Part shown: positions 1 through 12,272 of the stretch, one piece after another | Position numbering within the stretch: position 1 is the stretch's first letter | Layout of the letters: every line of letters starts with the position of its first letter | Assembly: GCA_023853785.1 (NCBI GenBank) | Contig: JAJIRX010000648.1 | Coordinates: 496,001 to 560,000, forward strand | DNA from: Psilocybe azurescens | Lineage: Eukaryota; Basidiomycota; Agaricomycetes; Agaricales; Agrocybaceae | Direction of reading: 5' to 3' | Length of the DNA: 64,000 nucleotides | Translations under genes and position numbers: made by a program | Notes under the pieces: generated by a model | What the model was told of the DNA's origin: nothing | Databases searched by the model: none | Seen by the model: the letters and a program-made list of their open reading frames with translations, nothing else

Positions 1-415
1 CAGGCATTTTGTGTTCACATTATAGAGATCCCATTTAAAACCCAAACACCTCTCTGAAAACTCAGTGGCCTTTTGAGTTTAGCAACCTAAACGCATTCCA
101 GTGTATTCCGAGCTTTCGCTAGATCTATTTTTAGCCCACCCTCCGCAGAAGTTAACAGAATTCTCTCAATTTTCAAGGTCACCACCTGATAAGTACTCCG
201 ATGAGAGGTCAATATCCCTAGTAGCACACAAAGTCGTAGAAATGCTTTGTCAGGTTGGAGATTACGCACGCTGCAAACACAAGCGATATAGCGCAAATCT
301 CGTGTTTATAGGTGCCGAGCAATTGCGTTAGCCGCGGCAAACGTCATCTCTGAATAACTCTGGGACACTCGTCTCTTTGCTTTTCAATTCCAACTTTATT
401 GATATCGACAACAAA
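1..415. other. 5' flank of first FMP52 copy
   Basis: No gene is seen. From about 205 to 415 the sequence matches 2795-3010 upstream of the second FMP52 copy, with clearly more differences than the coding exons show. It therefore marks the left end of the duplicated unit and contains the presumed promoter. Confidence 0.6.
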
Positions 416-1584
416 ATGGCATGTAAGTATGGATTTCCATCACATAGACACCATAAGTCTGACAGAACACGGTGTTGGTCTTACTCGATAGCATCACAGA
501 CCGCACTCATCATCGGAGCAACGGGCCAAACAGGTCGCCATTTGCTTCAAAACCTCCTCGAGTCATCCCATTTCAGCCATGTCGGAGAATACGGACGCAG
601 AGTAACACCTGCCGACGAAATTACGACTGGCAAGGACAAGCTCGAGCAGAAAGCCATTGACTTTGAGAAGATACAAGAGTCAGGACTTAAACAGAAGACA
701 TGGGATGTGGTGTTCATCACGTACGGCCTCCATGTTGTGCGCTATATCTCCTGATTATTGACGTTACTGTATCTCATAGCTTGGGCACGACGAAAGCCAA
801 TGCAGGAAGTGCAGAGGCATTCGAGAAGATTGACAGAGAGTACGTTATACGCTTATGATGCTCTCTCTCTAGCCCTTCAGGAATCTGAAGGGGGACCTCT
901 GCTTCCAGATATGTTCTCGCTGCTGCCAAAGAAGCCAGAAGTTCAGACTCCTCGACACCCCAACGCCTTGTCTATCTCTCCGTGAGCCTCTATGTCATGC
1001 GTTTCGTGGCTCCATGTTCATATCCGACTGCCTCATACGCTTAGTCTGGAGGCGCCAACTCCAGCTCTCCTTTCTTATACCCCAAGTGCGTTACCTTACC
1101 TGATAGCAGTGGACTTGCTAATACAGTGTTATAATAGGAGCAAGGGCTTAACAGAAGAGGGACTAGCCAGCTTAGGATACTCCGACACCATCATCTTCCG
1201 ACCTGGTTTCCTTGCAGGCACCAACCGAGCAGACCACAGAGTCGTAGAAACATTCTTCGGGTACGTCCCCACCCACTTGATCATTCACTCATTTACAAAT
1301 ACTTATTTGTCTTTTCACTTTACTAGAAAGATCACTGGTGCCCTATCATATGTAACTTCTGCAGTGGAGATCAATGTACGCAAACATTCTAACCGTTTCG
1401 TGCGCTCAAGTGCTCACAGTGATTCTAGATATCCGCCCTCGGAAAGGCGATGGCTGAAGCAGGCAGACTTGGCTCTGAAGCACTTCCTTCTGCTGTCCAT
1501 CCTACACAGGCAGGAAAAGAGGGCGCGAAATTCACCGTGATCAACAACGCAGGAGCCATCAAGTTGGCCGAGCTGACCAAGTAA
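416..1584 (+). CDS. FMP52: FMP52/HTATIP2-like NAD(P)-binding oxidoreductase, copy 1
   Basis: Eight exons: 416-422, 492-720, 780-839, 909-981, 1045-1085, 1138-1260, 1327-1375, 1429-1584. They sum to 738 nt (245 aa), in phase and without a break. The Rossmann glycine motif GATGQTGRHLL lies at about residues 9-19. Further conserved blocks are VFITLGTTKANAGSAEAFEKID, QRLVYLSSGGANSSSPFLYPKSKG and the IIFRPGFLAG stretch, as in the Fmp52/HTATIP2 atypical short-chain dehydrogenases. In yeast Fmp52 is associated with the mitochondrial outer membrane; its substrate is unknown. The first coding exon is only 7 nt, so the start is read as Met-Ala-Ser after splicing. A second intact copy lies 2.6 kb downstream on the same strand. 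Confidence 0.9.
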
Positions 1585-2240
1585 AGTGCTCGGTCATAAT
1601 GCAATACTTTCCATTTCGTCGGTTCCCAATTATCTAAGTACAAGTCGTGTAATATAACTCAGTTGATGAATGTATTATCTATCGGTCAAATTGCGTTGGC
1701 TAATGAATAGTATTCCAAATTCATCATACATATGTAGTAAAGCTTCGAGTAAAGTAGTTTTTGAGTTGGACCAAGAAAGTAGCCGATGTACAAATAGCGA
1801 CAGTGAGTATGACATTATTTTCTGGAAAAATTCGAACACCACGAACATATTGTAACGTTTCTGCCTAAAATGGAACATGCCGGAATTGCACACGGCACAA
1901 CCGTTGGACTATCTGTCCCAAGATAAGTCTGAACCAAGTCAGGCTTCGACGTTACAACTCTCAGATCGTCACACCCGTTACTCCAGTACATGTTTCCTGG
2001 GGCGGCCGTGGACTTATATGGTAGCGGGAAACCCAGACCGCTACACATATGCCGTACTCCCAGGTCTCGTGCACATTTTTACTCCTTACTTTGGTTTTTG
2101 TCCAAACCAAAGGAGTGCCACTGGTATAACCAAACCAGGCAAATGGTATTTATTTATGAGTCCTTTACGTAAGTAAAGACTCGTTCTTTACAGGACCCAG
2201 CGAGGGCGCAATGTCAAGAATCTATCTTTGTGCGAATATA

Positions 2241-2346
2241 TTTCCTGTTTTGTCTTTAATAATGTGACGTGAACATGATTTCTGTTGCTCGGTATTTCCC
2301 ATTTTGTTTTCAATAACGTGACGTGAACATAATTCTATTGCTTTTG
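2241..2346. repeat. Degenerate 54-bp direct repeat, two copies
   Basis: Two adjacent copies (about 2241-2294 and 2295-2346) each contain TGTGACGTGAACAT or CGTGACGTGAACAT after a TTTGT-CTTTAAT or TTTGTTTTCAAT run. The core TGACGTGA resembles a CRE/ATF half-site arrangement, but no function can be claimed. Confidence 0.5.
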
Positions 2347-2660
2347 CTAAAACCGGCTTCTCTGATCCATTCACTCGACGTTATCTTATCTAGTTATGAG
2401 CGGCGCTTCACTCTGCTCATCTGAGAATTAGCCAAATGTAGTTAATTTAGTATTGATGACATAGACTAAACTGTTTCCCTCTGGATCAATGCACTGGCGC
2501 ACAACCCGGTAGCTATGTAAGAACGCTTCGCTATGCCAGTGCCTGGCATGCTCTATGATGAGATGTGCTCGCCGCTCGCCGCTAAAGTTCTCACGGGGTG
2601 ACCCATCGAAAAGCCAGCGAATCACGTGGGCTTAGACATTTTGGCATCGGCGGTAGAGAG

Positions 2661-2700
2661 GGGAGCAAGCTCCCCACAAAGCTCCCCGACAAGCTCCCCA
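2661..2700. repeat. GGGAGC inverted repeat and GCTCCCC cluster
   Basis: A perfect palindrome with 6-bp arms and an AA spacer (2661-2674) is followed by two further GCTCCCC units at about 10-bp spacing. Next to it (2710-2790) is a stretch rich in ATAACT/TAACTC words. It could be a remnant of a small transposon end, but no target duplication was found. Confidence 0.4.
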
Positions 2701-3010
2701 ATAACCCATCACCAAAGTTAGTGATAACTCATAACTAGTTAGTAACTCGCCATAACTATCGGTAAGTTACATAACTTCGGCGTAACAAATCACTGATATC
2801 CCCAGCAGCATACAGGGTCGTAGAAATACTTGGTCAGGTTAGAGATTACGCACGTTGCAGACACAAGTGATATAGCACAAATCTCGTGTTTATGAGTGCC
2901 GAGCAATTGGGTTCACTGCGGCAAATGTCATTCCCTGAATAACAGTGAATAACGATGGAATACTCGTCTCTTCGCGTTTCAATTTTAACTTCATTGATAT
3001 CGACAACAAA

Positions 3011-4189
3011 ATGGCATGTAAGTATGGATTTCCTCCACATAGGCACTATAATTCTGACGGAATACGGCGTTGGTCTTACTCAATAGCATCACAGACCGCA
3101 CTCATCATCGGAGCAACGGGCCAAACAGGTCGCCACTTGCTTCAAAACCTCCTCGAGTCATCCCATTTCAGCCATGTCGGAGAATACGGGCGTAGAGTAA
3201 CACCTGCCGACGAAATTACGACTGGCAAGGACAAGCTCGAGCAGAAAGCTATTGACTTTGAGAAGATACAAGAGTCAGGACTTAAACAGAAGAAATGGGA
3301 TGTGGTGTTCATCACGTACGGCCTCTATGTTTGTGCGCTATATCTCCTGATTATTGACGTTACTGTATCTCATAGCTTGGGCACGACGAAAGCCAATGCA
3401 GGAAGTGCAGAGGCATTCGAGAAGATTGACAGAGAGTACGTTATACGTTTATGATGCTCTCTCTATGCCCTTCAGGAATCTGAAGGGACGCTCTGCTTCT
3501 AGATATGTTCTCGCGGCTGCCAAAGAAGCCAGAAGTTCAGACTCTTCGACACCCCAACGCCTTGTCTATCTCTCTGTGAGCTTCTATGTTATGCGTTTCG
3601 TGGCTCCATGTTCATATCCGGCTGCCTCATACGCTTAGTCCGGAAGCGCCAACTCGAGCTCTCCTTTCTTATACCCCAAGTACGTTCCCTTACCTGATAG
3701 CAATGGACTTGCTAATATAGTGTTATGATAGGAGCAAGGGCTTAACAGAGGAGGGACTAGCCAGCTTAGGATACTCCGACACCATCATCTTCCGCCCTGG
3801 TTTCTTCGCAGGCGCCAACCGAGCAGACCACAGACTCGCAGAAGCAGTCTTCGGGTACGTCCCCACTCACTTGATCACTCACTTGATCATCACTCATTCA
3901 CCAATACTCATTTGTCTTTTCGCTTTGCTAGAAAGATCTGTGGCGTCCTATCATATATAACTGCTGCAGCGGAGATCAACGTACGCAAACATTCTAATCG
4001 TTTCGTGCGCGCAAGTGCTCACAGTGACATTAGATATCTGCCCTCGGAAAGGCGATGGCTGAAGCAGGCAGACTTGGCTCTGAAGCACTTCCTCCCGCCG
4101 TCCGTCCTATACAGGCAGGAAAACACGGCGCGAAATTCACCGCGATCAACAACGCAGGAGCCGTCAAGTTGGCCAAGCTGACCAAGTAA
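3011..4189 (+). CDS. FMP52: FMP52/HTATIP2-like NAD(P)-binding oxidoreductase, copy 2
   Basis: Eight exons with the same lengths as copy 1: 3011-3017, 3087-3315, 3376-3435, 3503-3575, 3639-3679, 3732-3854, 3932-3980, 4034-4189 (738 nt, 245 aa, intact). The Rossmann GATGQTG motif and the KANAGSAEAF block are identical to copy 1. By eye there are about 20 amino-acid differences. Only one falls in the first ~97 residues; the rest are in the C-terminal half (for example GFFAGANRAD versus GFLAGTNRAD). Introns are also conserved in position and nearly in sequence, so the duplication was of genomic DNA and not via an mRNA. Both copies keep an open frame and splice sites, suggesting both may be expressed. 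Confidence 0.9.
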
Positions 4190-4859
4190 AGTGCTCGGTC
4201 GTAATGCAATACTTTCCATTTCGTCGGTTCCCAATTATCTAAGTACAAATCGTGTAATATAACTCAGTTGATGAATGTATTATCAATCGGTTGAACTGCG
4301 TTGGCTAAGGGGTAGTATTCCAGATTCATCATACACATATAGTAAAGCTTCGAGTAAAGTAGTTTTGAGTTGGTCCAAGAGAAAGAAGAAAGGAGCGGAT
4401 GTACAAATAGCGACAGTGAGCGATAAAACGATATACAACAAAAACAAAAGAGCGGGGAGTATCGTATCGTATATAGGCAAGTAGAGTAGATGTGGATAGG
4501 AAGTGTCGGAATGGAAAAGGTGTGCATGTGCAGACGTGGGGCGTGGTCCATAGTGGATAAATACACAGTGAGGGATGATTATGAACAGGCAATGGGCCAT
4601 GCTCCTTTGCGCGATGGCAAAAGTGGTCAGCAAGTAGAGGTAGGTGGGTAAATGAGAATGCAATAACAGGAACGATGTCCATAGTTGATGGCGGTGAACT
4701 CGTATAGTGGTATGCTAAATGAGGTATGTCATAATGAATGGTATAAAGAAATGCCAGGGAGAGTCAGAGGAGAAGAAAGGAAAGAAAGGGAGACTAAAGT
4801 CAGTTCGCTCATAATTTACTCGCAGTGATATCAAAAAGAAAAAAAAGAAACAAGGCGAA
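4190..4859. other. 3' flank of FMP52 copy 2 and 3' flank of the coiled-coil gene
   Basis: The tail of the duplicated unit runs to about 4423. The remainder is purine-rich, with no supported gene. It sits between convergent genes and probably holds both 3' UTRs. Confidence 0.5.
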
Positions 4860-7564
4860 TCAATCGCTACGACGTGATGAGCCCCGTGGTTGAGAATTGA
4901 AAAGAGGTAAAGAAACAGAATACCGTTTTGTGAGGCCGCGAAGTTTGTCGTAAGTTGAACTGCGCGCCGAGGCCTGAGTGTTGAGTGTCATTTTGCTCGA
5001 TTGTGTGTGATGCGATATGCCAGACGAGACAGGAGAGGTGGAAGGAGCTTGCGATTCGGGCGATTTCGCTCGCGTCGGTGGCGCGTGTGGCTTGACAGCG
5101 TCTACGTTCATCCACATGGAGGGTATGCTTTTGATGGATCTTTTGCAAGTGGACGGTCGTTTGTCGAACTTGCAGGTTGTTTGCCATGATTGGACGCATA
5201 GTTTTCAGCAGCGAATGTCCTAGGTACGACTTCTATCTCTGGCCCGTCCGACGACGATAGTTGATGCCTGTTAATATTCTGCGACCGAACGTACAGATCG
5301 TCCATGGCTGTAGCCCGACCACGATAGGAATTCGGTACAATTCGACTAGCCCCAGTACGAACAGAGTCTAGGCTTACTTGACGCCTAAGATGCGGGTTCA
5401 GGTGTGTATCAAAGTGATCGAGTAATATCGACGAAGCATTCGCTGCATTCATGATCCCATTGAACGGAGTAAACTGCGCCGGTAATTCTGGCACTGGAGG
5501 ATGTTCTTCGTACGGTGTGCGAGTGCGAGGGTCGCTGTGTTTCCTCAGATGTCCAGTATTCAACCGTAAACTGCTTTGCGACGCCCGATGACCTCTTTTC
5601 TTCGCTGCATGGACGACAGCTACATGGTTGTTTGACTCTGTTGTCCATGCACTCCTGTAGCTCTTCGCGCTGCGAGTGCTTACCGTGTCGGGAACATCCT
5701 CAGCTTCAGTCTCCTTCGCTTTTAGATGCACCTCAGGTGGGAAGACAAAATGTGACGGTCCAGGTGAAGCGGGTAACGCAGGTGATTTTGGGGTGAAAGC
5801 TAACAGTGTAGGCGACATTGGCATGGAAGTTCTTCGTGTATGAGTGGATGGGGGATTAGGGACGGCCACGACTTCGGCCGTACCGATGATAGCCTCGGTA
5901 TCGTCTGCTTCGATAGCGGCTTCATAGTCATCTAACTCCTGGGCCATCCTTTCGGCCTCTTTCCACGCATCTCCCAGTTCCGCTTCAAGCTGGGCGATAC
6001 GTTCCTTCGCGGTCGTTAAATCGGCGGATCGACGCGCATAACTTCCGTTAAGCTTTTTAAAATTAATTAATTAGACAAAGAAGAATATCAATATGCGGGT
6101 GTTACCTTTCGCAATGCGATAGCTAGGGCGCTGCTCCAATGAATATCAATCAATTTGTGGATTTGTGCCATTTGATCTGTAATGCTGAGGACTTCCTCCA
6201 AATTTTTATCACATTCCCCAATTGTGTCAGCAAGCTGTGTGGCAAGTCGACTGACAACAGATACACCATCCTCTCCGTCTTTTTGTTGACTAAGTGATGT
6301 TGAATTCAGAGCCTGAAACAGCATTGTCCGCCGATGGACGAGGAATCGATATTTGGATTGGGTTACTGTCTTCAGCGATTCCAACCGAGCCAACTCAGCT
6401 GGTAAAACGGTGTCCAGGTTCTCTGCCGTTAATAAACGAACAAATGCCTCCGATGCCGATGAGCGGATAGCACGCGAAACGACATCTTGCAATTCGCCAG
6501 AGTCGACTGTCCCTGTGAAGATTATCAGATTACAAGTAGGTGAATGTATGCGCGTTCGTAAATGACTTACAAAGAGCGGCATCTAATGGCAGTCCTTTCC
6601 ACGGAACGGGGATGCTCTCGAATTTGATCGGCGGGGGTGGAATTAATTTTGGCGGGGGTAATGAAGCTGCGGAAGCCATCGGTGCCTGAATGGGAGGTTC
6701 TGGGATCGGGATAACTGGGACAAGCGTTTCTGGTGCTGGTGCATCTGCGGTTGAGGTTTCTTGGGTTCGAACCTCAGGAATCAATGGCTCCGGCACTGGT
6801 GGTCCGAGAGCTGGTGGTTCTGCTACCTGTATTTCCGAAGCGGGTGTTTCTGGGGCCTGAGACTCCAGGACCGAGGTTTCCGATGCAAGGAATTCTCGGG
6901 CACTGGAATCTATGGTAAGAGGTTCTCGAGTAGTAGATAATGAAGTAGGTGTTTCCTCTATATCAGATTCTGCATCTGAATACTCTGTTTGCATTGCCAT
7001 CAAAGACTGACTCAGCAAAGTGAGTTCGATCTGAGAAGGATAGCGTGTCTCATCGTCGTATGGGGGTACAGACTCATCTTGGTAATGAGGTTCCTCAGAA
7101 ATTGGTGATTGAGGTTGGAATATTGAGGCGACCTCGGCGGGATTGCTGTCTTCTAGTTCTTGATCATATGAAGGTATAGATCTTGGGGAGCCTGGCTCTC
7201 CGAAGGGTGATAGCGGTTCTTGTGATGCTGATGCAGCATCAGAATGATTTTCAGGTTCGTGCTCGTAAGCTGGTGCTTGTTCTGAGGAAGTGGCCTCCTC
7301 CGAAAGTGGGGGTAGCGACTTTCGTGCAGAAGCCGGTAAAGAGGACGACATGGGTGACATTGGGGTTGGACTACTATTCAGAGAAGATCGAGCCCCAAAT
7401 TCTGTGAGGTCGAGCGCGCTCAGACGGGATGTCGTACTGTTCTCCAGGAGAGTTGACGTCCGCATGGTGCTCTGTCGCGTCCTGGGGCCCATAGGGGCGA
7501 TCTGAGGGCGGTTCAAGAACGTGCTTGCGCGCATAGAGCTCCGGATACTGGAACTGTCTGACAT
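4860..7564 (-). CDS. Uncharacterised Ser/Pro-rich protein with central coiled coil
   Basis: Four exons, read from high to low: 7564-6571, 6512-6106, 6052-5228, 5168-4860 (2535 nt, 844 aa, all phases consistent). The N-terminal ~330 residues are low-complexity, rich in Ser, Pro, Glu and Thr, with PEPxxPE-type repeats around 215-300. Residues ~335-490 are helical, ending in a clear coiled coil (a KERIAQLEAELGDAWKEAERM heptad stretch). The C-terminal part is again disordered and basic and ends near TKRYSVSLPLF. The last intron (5169-5227) was chosen because it joins two open frames and yields the sequence KSIPSMWMNVD. There is no signal peptide or membrane segment. A cytosolic scaffold is plausible, but the function is unknown to me. 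Confidence 0.75.
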
Positions 7565-9415
7565 GATCTGCTAGCGCCTCTTCACGACGTGGATTGCAAC
7601 GATCACGGAGATTGTATGGAAGGTTATACTCCAAATTGGACTTATATCGTCGTAATAAGTCGTAATGATGAGAGGATAGATTGCTGTCGCTCTTGAAAGG
7701 AGGGTGTGTGTGAACTTCTATAGCGAGAACCAGTGGATAGCCATGGTACAACAAGAGTGTGCCTGCCAACTCTATTTCTGTGTACGGCCTTTATCGTGGG
7801 AACCAACCTGAACCAACCATTAAACGACGCGTCTCCTGTTCAGCCCGCGACATTGACCGGTCCGCATGCCTTGGAAATCACTTTATTATAATCGTTGACG
7901 GTCCTTACACTTCTACTCGCTACAATTTTCTGTAGACTCCACTGGAACTGAATAGTCACTTGTTCAATCAAGGAAATGGACACGCGCCTCACCAATAATG
8001 CTTCTCCGTACTGGGCGTATGAACTTCCGGATGATGTGACAGGGTTTCCGACTTTTCAATTATCTCGGCTCGAGGCAGGAGATTCCAACATGTACCTAGA
8101 GGCATGGCCTTGATCGTAACAGAATGCTAATGGCCACCGCGGCCACCGCAACAGTTTACAGTTCTTTTCTCAACTGCGTTAATAGATGCTGGTATAGGCT
8201 TATGCCTCTGTTTTCCAAGAGCAGTCGGGATTAAAATGTACTGCTTCACATAGACCGTATAACTTGCTATACCCAAGTATACAACCACAAAATTCTAGTC
8301 CCCAAAAGAGTTTCCGCTGGCTGAATATTTCGAGTTTTCTGCACGCCAAATGTCAACTGCTGGCAGCCCAAGACACTCAATTCGGATCTGCCTGCAGGAT
8401 GATGGTGGATTTCGATAGCTTGTGGATATTGGAGGTAAAGTATATAGTCTCACTTGCCACTGACTACCAACAACCAGCATTTGGCACCAAGGTGTGTAAC
8501 ACTTCTCCGTCAGGTATCTCATATTTCCTTTGAACATGTGTTCCACTTCTTCAAGATCGATGAAATATTAAATGTGTCTCAACCAAGAAGCGCCGATCAT
8601 TCTTGCAAAGACGCCATCAGGCATGCAAGAGTGGAACAAAAAATTGCATTGCTGTTTAAGCTAGCATTGACGTCGAAACTGCAACGCTAAAAGAGTCTGC
8701 CAGAGCCCTAAAATCTCGCCGGAACGAGGTGTCTCCAGTCTCATAGCTACCCCGGAGTTGATCTACCTAAAGTTGTCGAGAAAATCGAGAAGATTGTCGA
8801 TCGGGTCGAGTGGATACGGTAAGGCTAGTGGGTACGGCCAGGCTCTGTGAAGTAATGCATCCAAAGGTATTTAATGTTTTTCATGTACCAGCCTACTTCT
8901 AATTAAGTTGAAACCCCCTTCCAGTCACTATAGTTGCTCAGTTCATCACCCCGATTCTGTTTTTTTTTCCTGTCAATAGATATGAGATTTAACGAGGGAC
9001 CTTTTTCTAGGAGTCATTGTGCGCTTTCCTGTTTTCCTTCAAGACGCCATTGTATGCATTCGGTATAAAAGCAGGGATACTGGAGACGTTCCATTTTCAG
9101 ACCTTCAATGGGGTTGGCCTGGATGATGAAGCCCAACTAGAGCGCTTATTTTTAGCCAGTAACCCGCACAGTCCCCGCATTTGCGATTGACCGTACGCAT
9201 GATCAAACCCTTGGTACACCCCTCTTCACATTCACACCCCCTCCCCATTTCGGTGATTTTGAGCCATGATTAACGGAAGTCTCTCTTGACTTTTGTTTCA
9301 AAGTTCTTCTATTTCCCATGGGCTCGACAGCTCGCTAATAGGTAGGCCCGTGCCTGACAGACGATGTCGGATATCTTCCCCTCTTTCTTCCTTCCTCATT
9401 CCTCAGTAGGATATC
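7565..9415. other. Gene-free stretch between divergent genes
   Basis: No open frame with coding character is seen. The left part should hold the promoter of the coiled-coil gene (-) and the right part that of the MFS gene (+). Confidence 0.5.
9063..9070 (+). promoter_or_regulatory. TATA-like box upstream of MFS permease 1
   Basis: TATAAAAG lies about 345 bp upstream of the MFS start codon, with a pyrimidine-rich stretch between. It fits a core promoter only if the 5' UTR is long. Confidence 0.3.
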
Positions 9416-11921
9416 ATGGACGAAAAGGATGCAAGAGCATTGGATCAGGCCAAGTCCACAGAATTCACCACTCAGCATGAATTAAGCAACGTGGAAACCA
9501 CTTCATCAAAACATCTATCTGGCGATGATAGCGATAGCTTTCAAATTAACCGTGAAGCAGAGAAAAAACTGGTCAGAAAGTTGGACCTGACATTGTTGCC
9601 ATTATTCACCTTGATTTGTGAGTAAAGTTCAAATGCTCCGGGAATACCTGCGATATCTGACATGTCTCGTTTCTAGATGCTTGCAATTTCATTGACAGGT
9701 ATGGTATCGCTGCTCGTGTTCTTTTTTCTACTTCCAACAACATCACCATCATTTGTATTGCCTTGATATTTCTAGGACAGCAATAGGTATGGCTCGATGC
9801 TTTCTTCCTTGAACTAGTCATAACTCTCTCGACATTTGCGTAAAGGAAATGCCCGTATTGCAGGTAGTTATTCTTACAAAGGAAGGATATTCTATTTTCA
9901 CCTCATGTCTAGGACTTGAAAAGGACCTTGACATGCATGGATTCGATTTCAATATTGCACTGACGACTTTTTATATTTCCGTGAGTGTACAATGTGATTT
10001 ATTGACTCATTTATCGATTTATGATTTGCTTTTGCAGTATATTGTATCCGAGATTCCTTCGAATCTAGCTCTTAAACGCTTTGGATCCATCTGGATTGCA
10101 TTTCTAGTCATATCCTTCGGCGCCGTTGCAATTGGATCAGCCTTTGTTAAGTCCTTTGGAAGTCTATTGGCGACGAGAGTCCTGCTCGGACTTGCAGAAG
10201 GCGGAACTCTTGTGAGTCTGATGGCTATCGGCATCCTCATAGCCCAAGAACTCGCTCATGCTCTTCACACCAAGTCTGGCCTTGTATATATATTGGCAAG
10301 GGTAAGTCAAATCAACATCTTACGCAGTTCCGTATGTATTAAGGTCTTCGTGAATTAGTATTATCGCCGTCATGAGCTAGTTTTGAGGGTGGGGATCTTT
10401 TTGGATTGTCTCCGACTCTTGCAGGAGCATGTAAGCGGCCTTGAAGAACGAATTTTGCATTTGAACTAACGTCTTGCTCAATCAAAGTCGGTGGTCTACT
10501 TGCATCCGGCCTTCTTTCAGTGTCTGATATAGGAGAACTACAGCGATGGCGCAAGGTTGGTCTCGTGAAAATGGTATTGTGTTCATCATTTAGCAACTAA
10601 TTTATTCCGAAAGATATTTTTCATTGAAGGTACAGTGACTGATTCATCAGAACGATTTATGTCTAATCAAATCACCCTAGGAATAATCACATTGGGGTTT
10701 GGTATTCTTTTGCTTTTCTTCATGCCAGCAGACCCGACAGTCACCAGGCTCTTCAATGCGGAGGAGCGCAATCTTGCCATTGCGAGAATAGACGCCGATC
10801 AAGTTATCAAAACTGGGGGCGAAAAGAACCAACATCTTTGAAGTTGGTCTTACGTTCTTTTAACTTCAATGTAGGCCGACTTGCGATCTTGAGTTTATTT
10901 CGATGACTTCTAATCGACCTACAGACAGTACTGTGCACAATTTCTTATATAATGATCAACATCTCGTTTCAAGGCCTCAGCTTATTCCTGCCGACCGTGA
11001 TTAATACCTGTGCGTGGTCGTTTAAAATTATTTTGACAGTCTTTCAAGGCGTACTAAATTGTTTATAGTGGGCCACTATAGTAGGTCGACCCCATGCTCA
11101 GGAAAAGTAACACGATTGACCTTTTTCTAGCCACTGTTGAAGCGCAATTGCGGACAGTGCCTCCATACTTGGCTGGGGCAGTCTGGGCAGTGTTTTGCGC
11201 TTGGTCTGGCTATCGAATAAAGCAGCGATGTATCCCAATAATCTACTCGGTTCTACTCATGGTTATAGGGTACTCCATTGCTATCTCAACTAAAAATTCT
11301 CATGCCAGGTGATTCATTATTTGGTACCACAGTGCAATGGCTTTATGATGTCAACTAACCTCAAAATGTAGATATGCAGCGTGCTTCCTGTCTGTCGCTG
11401 GCGGTTCTCCAAGTGGCCCAATGGTAATGTCATCATACTTATTATTGAGACAATTCTCCTCGCTCAATATCTATGTACATGCTAGTATCTTACATGGGCG
11501 ACTGATAATTCAGCGCCTGATACCATGCGCGCAGTGACCACTGCTGTTATACCAGGTATGAGATAATTTCTGCTAGTTAAATATTCAAATTTTAAGATCA
11601 TCGCCAGGCTTTGGCCAACTCGGATCTGTCATAGCGTATGCTATTTTTATTCTATCTAGGTAATGCGTAACTGACAGTGTCGAAATTAATAGCGTGTGGA
11701 CCTATCTTCCTGCGGACGCGCCCGATTTTCACAAGGGAAACACACTCAACCTCGTCACCAGCGTTCTAGCTTGCTTCCTTACCGCCTTGGGAGGGTTTTA
11801 TATTCGTTGGGAAAACAGAAAACGAGAACGAGGTGAACGAGATTATCGGTTGGAAGGAAAAAGTCAAGAAGAAGTTGAACAGCTCGGCTATCTACATCCA
11901 CAGTTCCGTTATCAACTCTAA
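9416..11921 (+). CDS. MFS permease of the anion:cation symporter (Dal5/Tna1-like) family, two 1-nt breaks
   Basis: Eighteen exons can be placed: 9416-9617, 9677-9698, 9776-9786, 9846-9863, 9913-9980, 10038-10211, 10275-10301, 10359-10430, 10488-10555, 10614-10629, 10681-10870, 10925-11009, 11069-11080, 11131-11308, 11372-11423, 11486-11555, 11608-11635, 11693-11921. They total 1522 nt; two single-base losses (near 10404, a GG run, and near 10825) bring the frame to 507 aa. Family marks are the cytosolic start followed by KKLVRKLDLTLLPLF, CNFIDRTAIGNARIAG after TM1, EIPSNLALKRFG, RVLLGLAEGG and the C-terminal ENRKRERGERDYR tail. This ACS family imports organic anions such as allantoate, nicotinate or related compounds across the plasma membrane; the substrate here is unknown. 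Exons of 11, 12, 16 and 18 nt are present. The breaks may be assembly errors or early decay. Confidence 0.85.
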
Positions 11922-12272
11922 TATTCTAATGAAAAGAGTCTATGGACGATTGGAGGTACATATCCCATGACAATCCAATGAGCGTTGGGCATCCGAGCTT
12001 GCGCCGACGAACTTAGATTCTGATCTTATCTGATAAACATTGTTTATAAAAGTTCGCACGGGTTGGCGGCTAATTTACGTGATTGATTTGAACCACAGTA
12101 GTCCTTATATAGTAGTTGGTTATTTCCTTCTCTTGCCGTCGTGTTCGTTCCACTCTCTCGTTCTTGAGGCAGCTTTCAGCGTCAACAACGTTTAACGAAG
12201 GGCTTACGCCCACATAACGCGCCTACGCAACTCACGCTCTCTAAAGAATCAACGATTTCTAGACAAACAAAT
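11922..12272. other. Intergenic region before the long-tail 7TM gene
   Basis: Contains the 3' end of MFS permease 1 and the promoter of the next gene, including a TATATAGT motif near 12106-12113 followed by a CT-rich stretch. No other gene is seen. Confidence 0.5.

Larger units (their letters stand above)
1585..3010. other. Spacer between FMP52 copies
   Basis: No gene is seen. 1585-1807 is the 3' part of the duplicated unit and matches about 4190-4423. 1810-2795 is unique spacer with two small repeats, annotated separately. From 2795 the second duplicated unit begins. Confidence 0.55.
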
